A stretch of DNA of 14,569 nucleotides from Clostridiaceae bacterium (GTDB lineage: Bacteria > Bacillota > Clostridia > Oscillospirales > Acutalibacteraceae): the NCBI GenBank assembly GCA_016292705.1, contig JAEDHZ010000015.1:1-14569 (forward strand), in the 5' to 3' direction. A program made the position numbers and the translations under genes. Under the pieces are notes generated by a model. That model searched no databases, had not been told where the DNA came from, and saw only the letters and a list, made by a program, of their open reading frames with translations. This document shows, one piece after another, positions 1 through 7,108 of the stretch (positions are counted from its first letter, which is position 1; each line of letters begins with the position of its first letter).

Positions 1-9
1 AGTATTGAG

Positions 10-39
10 GTTCCTTTCCCGGGTAAGCGGATAAGGAAC
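10..39. repeat. Inverted repeat, possible operator or leader hairpin
   Basis: GTTCCTT (10-16) and AAGGAAC (33-39) are perfect 7-base inverted arms around a 16-base loop. They lie just downstream of the minus-strand promoter at 59-87, so they would fall in the leader of a transcript running off the left end. No T-run follows on either strand, so this is not a typical terminator. An operator or a leader hairpin is an inference. Confidence 0.35.
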
Positions 40-58
40 ACATTTGGCTATCATGTAA

Positions 59-87
59 ATAATACCACTACAATTTAGAATAGTCAA
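59..87 (-). promoter_or_regulatory. Divergent sigma-A-type promoter reading off the left edge
   Basis: Read on the minus strand, TTGACT (82-87) is followed after 17 bases by TATTAT (59-64), close to the sigma-A consensus. Transcription would start near position 52 and run out of the window, so an unseen gene probably lies to the left, divergent from uxaC. A divergent regulator of the glucuronate genes would be a common arrangement, but that gene is not visible here. Confidence 0.55.
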
Positions 88-169
88 CAAAAAACAAGGC
101 TTGCAGGTTGAAAGTTTTGTAAAATAATGTCAGTAAATGTCCCTAAGTCAGCAAAGTCATGCTATACGC

Positions 170-198
170 TTGACAAATTATCAGTCCGGTAATAGAAT
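170..198 (+). promoter_or_regulatory. Sigma-A-type promoter of uxaC
   Basis: TTGACA (170-175) and TAGAAT (193-198) are separated by exactly 17 bases. The predicted start is near position 205, leaving a leader of about 80 bases before the uxaC ATG. The match is near-perfect, which suggests that regulation depends on repression rather than on weak core elements. Confidence 0.75.
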
Positions 199-213
199 CA
201 AGAGGGAAGAATA

Positions 214-250
214 TCTGACAGCAGTGCTCCGGTGTGGCTTTCATGTCAGA
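214..250 (+). promoter_or_regulatory. Inverted repeat in the uxaC leader, candidate operator
   Basis: TCTGACA (214-220) and TGTCAGA (244-250) are perfect 7-base arms with a 23-base spacer. They lie between the promoter and the uxaC ribosome site (AGAGGTG, 276-282). They could be a repressor roadblock site or an RNA stem. Uronate genes are commonly controlled by LacI- or GntR-family repressors, but the site matches no operator I can name with certainty. Confidence 0.35.
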
Positions 251-288
251 TTTTCCTTACTTAAGTTTAATCGACAGAGGTGATACCG

Positions 289-1692
289 ATGAAAAAATTC
301 ATGGGAACCGATTTCCTTTTGAACAACGAGGTTGAAAAGGAACTTTTTGAGCTTTTTGCAAAGGACAAGCCGATTTTTGATTGGCACTGTCACCTGAGCG
401 CAAAGGAGATTTTTGAAAATAAGGCTCCGAAAGACTTGTGCGAGCTCTGGCTATCCGGCGATCATTACAAATGGCGCGCGATGCGTTCGGCAGGAATTGA
501 GGAAAAGTTCATCACCGGCGATGCAGAGCCGTTTGAAAAGTTTGCGGCATACGCAAAAACGCTTTCGCTCGCCGTCGGCAATCCGCTTTATCACTGGAGC
601 CACCTTGAACTTCAGAGGTATTTCGGAATTGACACTCCTCTTTCCCCTGACACCGCAAAGGAAATATGGGACAAGACACAGGAAAAAATCAACGGTGGCG
701 GATTTACTCCCCGTGAGCTTATCAGTGCGTCAAATGTTTTTGCCCTTTGCACAACGGATGACCCTGCCGATTCGCTTGAATATCACAAAAAGCTTCTCGG
801 AGAGAATCTCTCCTTTTGTGTTTATCCGGCTTTCCGTCCGGACAAAGTCATAAACATTGAAACTCACAATTTTCCTGAATATCTTTCGCTGCTTTCAAAG
901 GTGGCAGAAATTGAAATCAACACTTTCTCAGACCTCAAAAAAGCACTTTCAAAGCGCATGGACTTTTTCCGTTCGCTCGGTTCTGTTGCCTCAGACCAGT
1001 CCGTTGCAACTCTGCCCTATGCTCCCGCACCGGACAGTGAGATTGAAATAATCTTTGAAAAGGCGAAAAGCGGCACGGAACTTTCAGTTGAGGAGCTTGA
1101 CAAATATAAATTTGCTGTTTTGTGTTTCCTCGGAAAAGAGTATGCAAAAAAAGGATTTGCAATGGAGCTTCATCTCGGCGCATTGCGCAACAACAATTGC
1201 CGTGCGTTTTCCTCCCTTGGTGCGGACAGCGGATTCGACTCCATTGACGACCAAAAACAAGCGCAGGGGCTTTCCCGTTTCCTTGATACTCTTGACAAGG
1301 AAGAACTGCTTCCGAAAACAATACTCTTCACCCTCAATCCCAAGGACAACTTTGTTCTCGGCTCAATGATAGGGAACTTCCAGTCTCCGGAAGCAAAAAG
1401 CAAGATTCAGTTTGGCTCGGCATGGTGGTTCAATGACAATATTGACGGCATGACAGCGCAGCTAAAAGCACTTGCAAACCTCGGCGTTCTCGGCTGCTTT
1501 GTCGGAATGGTCACGGATTCACGCTCGTTTTTATCATATCCGAGGCATGAGTATTTCCGTAGGATACTTTGCCATATCATAGGTTCATGGGTAAACGACG
1601 GGCTTTATCCTTTTGACGAAAAGGCACTCAAAAGAATCATCGGAGGAATCTGCTTTGATAACGCAAGGGAATATTTCCTCGGTTCAGCATGA
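289..1692 (+). CDS. uxaC: Glucuronate (uronate) isomerase UxaC
   Basis: This enzyme converts D-glucuronate to D-fructuronate and D-galacturonate to D-tagaturonate, the first cytosolic step of hexuronate catabolism towards KDG. The protein has 467 residues, close to the E. coli enzyme (about 470). Family signatures are visible: FDWHCHL near the N-terminus, an amidohydrolase-type HxH pair at H33/H35; FCVYPAFRPDK mid-protein; ELHLGALRNNN; GSAWWFNDN; and the C-terminal stretch MVTDSRSFLSYPRHEYFRR. I chose the ATG at 289 rather than the in-frame GTG at 280, because AGAGGTG (276-282) overlaps the GTG and sits 6 bases before the ATG. A consensus promoter and a 7-base inverted repeat lie upstream. 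The next gene starts 20 bases downstream, so the two are probably cotranscribed. No sequence oddities were seen. Confidence 0.96.
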   Translation: MKKFMGTDFLLNNEVEKELFELFAKDKPIFDWHCHLSAKEIFENKAPKDLCELWLSGDHYKWRAMRSAGIEEKFITGDAEPFEKFAAYAKTLSLAVGNPLYHWSHLELQRYFGIDTPLSPDTAKEIWDKTQEKINGGGFTPRELISASNVFALCTTDDPADSLEYHKKLLGENLSFCVYPAFRPDKVINIETHNFPEYLSLLSKVAEIEINTFSDLKKALSKRMDFFRSLGSVASDQSVATLPYAPAPDSEIEIIFEKAKSGTELSVEELDKYKFAVLCFLGKEYAKKGFAMELHLGALRNNNCRAFSSLGADSGFDSIDDQKQAQGLSRFLDTLDKEELLPKTILFTLNPKDNFVLGSMIGNFQSPEAKSKIQFGSAWWFNDNIDGMTAQLKALANLGVLGCFVGMVTDSRSFLSYPRHEYFRRILCHIIGSWVNDGLYPFDEKALKRIIGGICFDNAREYFLGSA

Positions 1693-1712
1693 TTTATTTG
1701 GAGGACAGCTTT

Positions 1713-2501
1713 ATGAAAAATGTATACGCCACCGAAAAAATAGGCGACAGAACCTACCGCATTGATGAATGCGGACGCGACAATTGCTACCTGCTGCTCG
1801 GAGAAAAAAGCGCTCTTCTCATCGACAGCACAATCGGCACGGGTGACCTCAAGGCTGTTGTTCGCTCAATCACAGACCTCCCCGTTACTGTTGCATTAAC
1901 CCACACCCACGGCGACCACACCGGCGGAGCCTGCCAATTCGGCAAAGTTTGGGTACACAAAGCGGAGTGCAATTTAAAATTCAAGCTTCTGAGCCTCAAA
2001 AAAGTCCGCGTCGACCTCATTTCAAACCGGATGAAAAAGCATGGGATCGGGCCGAAAGATGTTTGCGGCGGAGTTTTCAGAACAAGATGGCTTCCGTTTG
2101 AGGAGGGGAAGATCTTTGATCTCGGCGGAAGAACGGTGCGAACCATACACACCCCCGGTCACTCACCCGGCGGAGTTGTTTTCCTTGATGAGGGTGAAAA
2201 AAAGATGTTCACGGGCGACAATGTGTGCGCCGTTCTGCTCATGAAGGTTATCCATGCTGTAAGCCTTGAGGAATGGCTCCCCGGCGCAAAAAGGATTCTT
2301 GCCCTTTGCAACGAGTACACACCCTGGGGCGGTCACGACAATGGCAGAGAGAGCGCAGAGCAGATTGAAAAGATTATCGGCTATGTTGAAGAGATTATTG
2401 AAAAATATTCCGAAAACAAAAGCAGCAAAAAGATTACCTATCCGGAGTTTTCGACCGAGGGATGCGTAATCTTTGACGCTGCGTTGGTTCATAAAAAATG
2501 A
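1713..2501 (+). CDS. MBL-fold metallo-hydrolase (glyoxalase II-like)
   Basis: A 262-residue cytosolic metallo-beta-lactamase-fold hydrolase, predicted to bind two metal ions. The family ligands are all visible: THTHGDH with H64, H66, D68 and H69; H150 in TPGHSPGG; D169 in FTGDN; and H208 in WGGHD. This resembles glyoxalase II and other thioester or phosphoester hydrolases, but the substrate cannot be read from sequence. I chose the ATG at 1713 because GGAGG (1700-1704) lies 8 bases ahead of it. An earlier in-frame ATG at 1689 overlaps the uxaC stop and lacks a ribosome site. The 20-bp gap from uxaC implies cotranscription and perhaps translational coupling, so a role linked to uronate metabolism or by-product removal is possible but unproven. 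There is no signal peptide or membrane segment. Confidence 0.88.
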   Translation: MKNVYATEKIGDRTYRIDECGRDNCYLLLGEKSALLIDSTIGTGDLKAVVRSITDLPVTVALTHTHGDHTGGACQFGKVWVHKAECNLKFKLLSLKKVRVDLISNRMKKHGIGPKDVCGGVFRTRWLPFEEGKIFDLGGRTVRTIHTPGHSPGGVVFLDEGEKKMFTGDNVCAVLLMKVIHAVSLEEWLPGAKRILALCNEYTPWGGHDNGRESAEQIEKIIGYVEEIIEKYSENKSSKKITYPEFSTEGCVIFDAALVHKK

Positions 2502-2584
2502 ACTCAGAATCAAGTAACCCTTGCCTGATATACAGAACAATTTGTTTTGTCTGTTTTCCAAATAAATATTAATACTGAGTTCAT
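2498..2584. repeat. Ten-base inverted repeat after the MBL gene
   Basis: ATGAACTCAG (2498-2507, overlapping the MBL stop) and CTGAGTTCAT (2575-2584) are perfect 10-base arms 67 bases apart. Between them is a weaker hairpin, ACAGAACAA/TTGTCTGT (2532-2554), with one bulged base and a short TTT run after it, which could be a weak terminator. I find no ORF inside. It could be an RNA stem, the scar of a small element, or a terminator region. Confidence 0.4.
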
Positions 2585-2601
2585 ATATCCTTTATTTAAA
2601 T

Positions 2602-2656
2602 CCCTCGTGTAAAATATAAAATTATGATAATGTAGTTTTATAGTATTACACGGGGG
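2602..2656 (+). promoter_or_regulatory. Stem enclosing the ribosome site of the peptidase gene
   Basis: CCCTCGTGTAA (2602-2612) can pair with TTACACGGGGG (2646-2656), giving an 11-base stem with one G-U wobble and an A/T-rich loop of 33 bases. The 3' arm contains the run of G residues (2652-2656) that acts as ribosome site 9 bases before the ATG at 2666. If transcription starts upstream of 2602, the stem would hide this site. No clear -35/-10 pair was found here. Regulation by this stem is an inference. Confidence 0.4.
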
Positions 2657-2665
2657 TTTTACAAT

Positions 2666-4099
2666 ATGTTTTTTGAAAGTCAAAAGTTGGTTTCAAAGCA
2701 GGAGGTTCTTGCAGGCGTTAAAAAAATGAATTCGTTCGGTGTCCGTACAACCGGCTCCGGCGCTCAACGAGACTTTGTTTCATATCTCAAAAACGAAATT
2801 GAAAAAATGGGTCTTACCACCTACAGCGATCTCTACTGCTTCAACAGGTGGAAGGAAATTTCAAGCTCAATCACACTCCACGGCAACGGAAAGGATGAGG
2901 AAATTGAGGTTTCCTCCGCCTGGCCGTATTCCGGCGAAACAGGTCCCCTCGGCGTAACGGCAGAGGTTGTTGAAATCTTCGGAAAGCATTTCAATTATCT
3001 TCCTGCCGCAGGAAAGATTGCACTTGTCAAGGTTCACGATCTCGGAAAAATTCCGAGCGGCATTGCGTTCAACCAGAGGAAATCCTATCCGGTAGGGCTT
3101 AACATTCCGGCCTATTACAAGGGACCGGTTGCAACCTCCTTTGTCAATGTTCCTTTCCTTTCCGCCGCAAAGCTTGCAGGCGTCAAGGCAGTCATCTGCA
3201 TCTGGGAGGGTATGTCCCGTGACATGGTCAAGGGTCAGTATCTTCCGTTCATTCTGCCCTATGAGGGCGTACCCTGCCTCTGGGTCTGCGAGGAGGAGGG
3301 CAAAAAGCTGCTTGCGGCCGCAAAGGAAAAAAACAAAGTCACTCTTGTGCTTGAAGCAAAAAGGGAGAAGATAGCAAACTCCGAATCGTTTTATACAATC
3401 CTCAGGGGCAAAAAAACGGACGAGGCAATCATTGTCAATACCCACACCGACGGAGTCAACTGCGTTGAGGAAAACGGTCCGATTGCAATGCTTGCAATGA
3501 TGAAATATCTCAGGCAGTGCGAGCTTGAACGGAGCATAATTTTCGTCTTTGTAACCGGTCATTTCCGCCTGCCGGCGTTCAAGCAGAACGACATTCAGGC
3601 CTCCTCAAAGTGGCTCAGAAATCACCGCGATCTGTGGGACGGAAAGGACGGCCACATCAAAGCCGTTGCCGGCGTTTCGGTTGAGCATCTCGGCGCAACC
3701 GAATGGAAGGACGTTGACGGCGTATATCAGAAAACGAACGATATTGACATTGAGCTTGCCTACACCGGCAACAAAACAATGGACGATATATACTATAAAT
3801 CGCTTGAAGACAGAACCCTTGTCAGGACCGTTACGCTCAAGGGTCATAACATTCTGCACTTCGGCGAGGGTCAGCCGCTCAGGAATGTGGGCATTCCGCA
3901 GATAGGCTTTGTTCCGGCTCCCGACTATCTTACCGCAGTGAGCGAAACGGACGAAATGGATAAGTTCAGCATTGATCTTATGTATGAGCAAATCCGGTCG
4001 TTTGTTAAAATGGTGCTCCTTATTGACGAAACGCCGACTGATAAGCTCGGCTCTCCCGATCCGTATACGTTCCTTATCGGTTCGGTTAAAGGCAACTGA
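2666..4099 (+). CDS. M28-like (aminopeptidase-fold) metallopeptidase family protein
   Basis: A 477-residue soluble protein with no signal peptide. It resembles zinc-dependent M28-type peptidases with an inserted PA-like domain at roughly residues 95-235 (GKIALVKVHD, KLAGVKAVICIWEG). The catalytic half starts near residue 252 with IIVNTHTDGVNCVEENG, which supplies the HxD pair H260/D262. The usual Asp of the bridging position appears as Glu (E268/E269), and the usual EE pair after the next strand appears to be replaced by VTGHF (297-300). EHLG at 340-343 is a further candidate ligand region. The fold assignment is therefore fairly secure, while activity and substrate are uncertain. The start is the ATG at 2666 with a G-run ribosome site inside an inverted repeat. 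A strong terminator follows the stop. It is probably a monocistronic unit, unrelated to the neighbouring envelope genes on the other strand. Confidence 0.75.
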   Translation: MFFESQKLVSKQEVLAGVKKMNSFGVRTTGSGAQRDFVSYLKNEIEKMGLTTYSDLYCFNRWKEISSSITLHGNGKDEEIEVSSAWPYSGETGPLGVTAEVVEIFGKHFNYLPAAGKIALVKVHDLGKIPSGIAFNQRKSYPVGLNIPAYYKGPVATSFVNVPFLSAAKLAGVKAVICIWEGMSRDMVKGQYLPFILPYEGVPCLWVCEEEGKKLLAAAKEKNKVTLVLEAKREKIANSESFYTILRGKKTDEAIIVNTHTDGVNCVEENGPIAMLAMMKYLRQCELERSIIFVFVTGHFRLPAFKQNDIQASSKWLRNHRDLWDGKDGHIKAVAGVSVEHLGATEWKDVDGVYQKTNDIDIELAYTGNKTMDDIYYKSLEDRTLVRTVTLKGHNILHFGEGQPLRNVGIPQIGFVPAPDYLTAVSETDEMDKFSIDLMYEQIRSFVKMVLLIDETPTDKLGSPDPYTFLIGSVKGN

Positions 4100-4111
4100 A
4101 AAATGTAATGA

Positions 4112-4147
4112 CCGCCCGTTTGCTTTTTCATACGGGCGGCCTTTTCT
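4112..4147 (+). terminator. Rho-independent terminator of the peptidase gene
   Basis: CCGCCCGT (4112-4119) pairs perfectly with ACGGGCGG (4132-4139) around a 12-base loop, followed by CCTTTTCT. It lies 12 bases after the peptidase stop and just before the convergent minus-strand gene ending at 4153, so it separates the two units. On the minus strand the T-run begins about 8 bases after the stem, so termination there is possible but weaker. Confidence 0.85.
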
Positions 4148-4152
4148 GTTTA

Positions 4153-4710
4153 TCAATCATCGCAATGCTCATAGTAATAGTCTTCTGCGTCATAGTAGTC
4201 AAAGAAGTCGTCATAATGATCCTCATAGAAATCCTCGGGATCATAATAGTCGGCAGCATCGTACGGATCATATCGTTTGGTTGTGGTTGGCTTTTTTGTT
4301 GTTGTCACATTCTTTGTTGTGGTTCTCCATCCGCTTGCAAGTGTTGCGCCCACTTTGCCGGAAATATATCCGCCCGATTTCTTTGGAGTTTTGTTATTCT
4401 TTTTCTTGTTCTTTTTGCTGCTGCTCTTTTTTGTGGTCTGCTTTTCAGCTTTTGATGTTGTTTTTGAAGCGGTCTTCCTTGTTGTTCCGGAAAATGCTTT
4501 TGTTGTTTTAACAATCGCCTTTGTTGTCTGCTGTGCCGTTTGGCGGGCAGTTGTTGCCGTGGCGGTCACTGAGCTTATGTTTTCCCTTCCATTTATCTGC
4601 AAGGTGAACACTGAGGCCACAACTGAAACTGCAACAATTATTATTGCCGCAATAACAATCATGCTGTTCAACGCTCTTTCGGAAACAGACTCTCTTTTGT
4701 TGTTATTCAT
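4153..4710 (-). CDS. Membrane-anchored Thr/Lys-rich protein with Asp/Tyr-rich tail
   Basis: The function is not recognised. The protein has 185 residues. Residues 1-15 are polar and include KRE and R12. Residues 17-36 form one hydrophobic membrane span without a clear signal-peptidase site, so a type II anchor with the C-terminus outside is likely. Residues about 50-146 are Thr-rich and strongly basic, with Lys runs and several TTTK motifs. Residues 147-185 switch abruptly to an acidic aromatic tail: by my count 17 Asp/Glu, 11 Tyr and 3 Phe in 39 residues, with no Lys or Arg. The ATG at 4710 is chosen because GGAGGG (4717-4722) lies 6 bases ahead; an in-frame ATG 63 bases upstream lacks such a site. 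It is transcribed alone, after the terminator of the upstream secreted-protein gene. Possible roles are wall or polyanion binding or metal binding; these are guesses. Confidence 0.72.
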   Translation of the reverse strand: MNNNKRESVSERALNSMIVIAAIIIVAVSVVASVFTLQINGRENISSVTATATTARQTAQQTTKAIVKTTKAFSGTTRKTASKTTSKAEKQTTKKSSSKKNKKKNNKTPKKSGGYISGKVGATLASGWRTTTKNVTTTKKPTTTKRYDPYDAADYYDPEDFYEDHYDDFFDYYDAEDYYYEHCDD

Positions 4711-4761
4711 AGTTTTCCCTCCGACTATCATTTCGGCACAATACCGGTTGCGTCTGATAAT

Positions 4762-4770
4762 ATAATACCA
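4762..4770 (-). promoter_or_regulatory. Extended -10 promoter for the membrane-anchored protein
   Basis: On the minus strand TGGTATTAT (TG-n-TATTAT) forms an extended -10 element about 50 bases before the ATG at 4710. No good -35 hexamer was seen, which is normal for extended -10 promoters. The terminator at 4866-4891 lies upstream, so an independent promoter is needed here. Confidence 0.45.
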
Positions 4771-4857
4771 CAAGAATTATCCCAAAAAGCGTACTTTACT
4801 ATCCCCGAAACTTTTTAAAAATCAAACATATTACGCCTCAGAACCACAAAATCATAG

Positions 4858-4891
4858 CATAATTAAAGGCTACCGCAGTTGCGGCAGCCTT
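4858..4891 (-). terminator. Rho-independent terminator of the secreted-protein gene
   Basis: On the minus strand AAGGCTGCCGCA and TGCGGTAGCCTT (within 4866-4891) form an 11-12 base stem with one G-U pair and a very short loop, followed by the A/T-rich TTTAATTATG. It begins about 18 bases after the stop codon at 4909 and separates the two minus-strand genes. Confidence 0.85.
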
Positions 4892-4908
4892 GAGAATTAA
4901 ATTTCAGA

Positions 4909-6582
4909 TCATTTCTTCTTGAAGATGTTGAAAATGCTCATGAAAGCATTGATAATGCTCTGGAAGAAGTCTGAGAAAATCTTACCGAAGTCAAATTTTC
5001 CGTTGCTTGATGAGCTTGAGCCTGAGCTTGAGCTTCCGCCTGAGGGCTTGGTTTCCTTTTCAACTGCAACAGAAGGATCGCAGGTCTTTTCAAATTCAGC
5101 AGTGAAAGCAAGTTCAACAGCTTCCTTTTCGGGATCAACAACAACGATTGACGGAGCGCTGATAACGCTCTTGAGTGTTATAACTCTGCCTGCGGTGGTA
5201 TCGATGCAGCCGAAGCTCTTTCCAGCTACTGCATAAGCGGTGGCATTTTTGACCGCACCGGAGAGAACAACGTCATAATCGGAACCTTCCTTGAGATAGA
5301 AAGCCTTAACATATTCGCCGAGACCTTCGTTGTATACGCTGGTGTATGCGCCTGCGGCACCGATTGTTGCCGGAACTTCAATGTCGTTTTCAACAGTGAT
5401 GAGTGCTTCTTCTGCGCCTGCAGCTTTGAGGGCAACATTGGTCTTGCCGGTAACAACAACGCTCTTTACATAACCGCTGTCTGCGTCTGCATCAAGGATA
5501 GCAGCAGCAACATCGAGCTTTGCAAGTTCAGCAGCTGTTCTTACTTTGATTTCAGTTGCGTCATACTTCTGAATCATGTTAACGAGAGCAGAAGTCTTTG
5601 CGTTTGCAAGTTTTGCAAGGAGCTTTTCGCCGCAAGCTCTGACAGCGATAACGGTGCTGCCTGCGAATGAAGCGAAGTCAGCATTTTCGCTTTCAAAAGC
5701 AGCCTTTGCCCAATCGCCGAAGCACTTTTCAATGTAGCAAGTCTCTGCAAGAGAGATCATGAATTCTGTCTTATCTTTAGTCTTGAGGAGTTTGTCAGCA
5801 AGGGAAACAACAGTCTTGTATGCGCCCTTGATGGCAGCGGTAACACCATAGGAATCGAGAGCAGCTTCAGCAGCGATTGTTGCTGCGTCCTTACCTGCAT
5901 TTTCAACAAGGGAAGCAACAAGTTCGTCAACAGCTTCCTGCATTTCCTTATCGATTGTTTCTGCGATTTCAGCAGCTGCAACACGAACAGCTTCGTTTTC
6001 GCAGTTTTCTGCAAGATATGTAAGGAAGTCGCCATAGAATGCGCTTGCAGCCTTTGCGGAAAGGATCATTGCATAACCCTTAACATAAGCTTCATAGATT
6101 TCGTTGCCATAGTTAGCAGCCTTGATTGCGGTACCGAGGATGCCGATGGTGTCGCCCCATTCTTCAGCCTGAGTGAAGTCAAGAACATCGGTAACCTTCT
6201 GTGAAATTTCGCCAACCTTCTGGATAACTTCCATTGCGTCCTTTGCACCGCTGAGGATTTTAATAACTTCCTCAAAGGTCTGGTTGTTATACTCTGCTTC
6301 AACCTGTTCAATAAGGCTGAGAAGAACGGCCTTTGCATAGTTGATGTCAACTGACTTGTCAAAGTAGTTGAACCATGCGTTGTCATAACCGCCGAGAGCT
6401 GTGCTGAGGCTGATGGACTTTTTGAAGTAGTCTTCCTTTTCAACATACTCAAAGTGATAGTAGTTTGAGTTGTCAAGGATTTCACTGCGAACATAGCCGT
6501 CATTTGCTGCAGATGCACCGAACGGAACAGTGCATACAAGCATCATAACAGCAAGGATTACTGCGAGTATTTTCTTTTTCAT
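4909..6582 (-). CDS. Secreted helical protein with Ser/Gly linker and amphipathic C-terminal tail
   Basis: The function is not recognised. The protein has 557 residues. A clear signal peptide is present: MKKK, a hydrophobic core, then ASA-A with likely cleavage after residue 25. The mature part to about residue 365 is rich in Ala/Glu/Lys and looks mostly helical, with three repeated-looking Ala-rich stretches. From about 366 to 505 it looks more beta-like (VKSVVVTGKTNVALKAAG and similar). A GGSSSSGSSSSS linker follows, and the last 28 residues, starting FDFGKIF and ending FKKK, form a Phe/Ile-rich amphipathic helix with a Lys end. There is no LPxTG, dockerin or cell-wall repeat. I chose the ATG at 6582 because AAGGAGA lies 8 bases before it; the ATG 39 bases upstream has no such site. 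A consensus promoter and a terminator bound the gene, so it is a single-gene unit. A surface-associated role is inferred from the signal peptide and tail. Confidence 0.8.
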   Translation of the reverse strand: MKKKILAVILAVMMLVCTVPFGASAANDGYVRSEILDNSNYYHFEYVEKEDYFKKSISLSTALGGYDNAWFNYFDKSVDINYAKAVLLSLIEQVEAEYNNQTFEEVIKILSGAKDAMEVIQKVGEISQKVTDVLDFTQAEEWGDTIGILGTAIKAANYGNEIYEAYVKGYAMILSAKAASAFYGDFLTYLAENCENEAVRVAAAEIAETIDKEMQEAVDELVASLVENAGKDAATIAAEAALDSYGVTAAIKGAYKTVVSLADKLLKTKDKTEFMISLAETCYIEKCFGDWAKAAFESENADFASFAGSTVIAVRACGEKLLAKLANAKTSALVNMIQKYDATEIKVRTAAELAKLDVAAAILDADADSGYVKSVVVTGKTNVALKAAGAEEALITVENDIEVPATIGAAGAYTSVYNEGLGEYVKAFYLKEGSDYDVVLSGAVKNATAYAVAGKSFGCIDTTAGRVITLKSVISAPSIVVVDPEKEAVELAFTAEFEKTCDPSVAVEKETKPSGGSSSSGSSSSSNGKFDFGKIFSDFFQSIINAFMSIFNIFKKK

Positions 6583-6644
6583 TCTAAGAATCTCCTTATA
6601 AATTATTATTCGCCCGTGCAACGCACCGGCAGATTTGTATATTC

Positions 6645-6673
6645 ATTCTAATATACTGAAGCATACAAGTCAA
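6645..6673 (-). promoter_or_regulatory. Sigma-A-type promoter of the secreted-protein gene
   Basis: On the minus strand TTGACT (6668-6673) is followed after exactly 17 bases by TAGAAT (6645-6650). The start would be near 6638, giving a leader of about 55 bases to the ATG at 6582. The promoter is strong by consensus, in keeping with an abundant envelope protein. Confidence 0.75.
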
Positions 6674-7010
6674 TAGTTTCACAGATTTTCGTGACTTTCA
6701 CACTAACAAAATGAATTTTTATTGTACAAAACATATAAAAATTTAACACTTTGTTAATGTTTGGCCCGCTTTTTACAGGCATTTTTTGCTGTTTTGCTTC
6801 TTTTCCTGCTTTCAGGACTTTCCGTATCAGATATATTGTTATGATTTATATCATTGTATAAAGTATCGCTTCCGATTATTTTTCAATAAGCTTAATTTTA
6901 AAACAGAGCACCTGAATTTTTAAAGAATGGGGTTACCCGATTTCAAAGTATCACTGCTCAAAAGGCAAAGAGACGCCCTCTGTTCCTGAATCTGACAATC
7001 TCTTTTTCCG
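6674..7010. other. Intergenic region between divergent units, no gene seen
   Basis: These 337 bases separate the promoter of the minus-strand secreted protein from the promoter of the kinase-like gene. The sequence is A/T-rich with runs of T. I find no ORF with a ribosome site, no tRNA and no convincing structured RNA. Short inverted repeats are present, such as TTAACA/TTGTTAA in the segment 6740-6760 and GGGTTACCC near 6930, but none is strong. The region may hold regulator sites for the two divergent promoters. Confidence 0.5.
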
Positions 7011-7040
7011 TTGACTTTCCCCAATAAATTATGATATTAT
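7011..7040 (+). promoter_or_regulatory. Promoter of the kinase-like/galM operon
   Basis: TTGACT (7011-7016) and TATTAT (7035-7040) are 18 bases apart, and TGA before the -10 makes it an extended -10 as well. The start would be near 7047. This places the in-frame ATG at 7049 at the transcript 5' end and supports the ATG at 7109 as the true start. Confidence 0.7.
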
Positions 7041-7050
7041 AATGTATAAT

Positions 7051-7072
7051 GCGGCTTGATTATAAAAGCCGC
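7051..7072 (+). promoter_or_regulatory. 5'-terminal hairpin in the kinase-gene leader
   Basis: GCGGCTT (7051-7057) and AAGCCGC (7066-7072) form a perfect 7-base stem with an 8-base loop, a few bases from the predicted transcript start. Stems at mRNA 5' ends often protect against 5'-dependent decay in Gram-positive bacteria. No T-run follows, so it is not a terminator. Confidence 0.45.
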
Positions 7073-7108
7073 CCGACTTTCATATTTTCCGAAACGGAGT
7101 GTGATAAA

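Noticed and set aside
2867..3562. 231-codon minus-strand ORF opposite the M28-like gene
   Set aside because: Shadow of a recognised coding frame; no ribosome site and no recognisable motifs.
4277..4765. Plus-strand ORF encoding a very hydrophobic protein
   Set aside because: It is the antisense reading of the Thr/Lys-rich gene (Thr/Lys codons read as Val/Phe/Leu). The minus-strand gene has the ribosome site and an ordered membrane-span plan.
7049..7108. Upstream ATG adding 20 residues to the kinase-like protein
   Set aside because: It falls at the predicted transcript start and is followed by the 5' hairpin; GGAG is correctly placed for the ATG at 7109.
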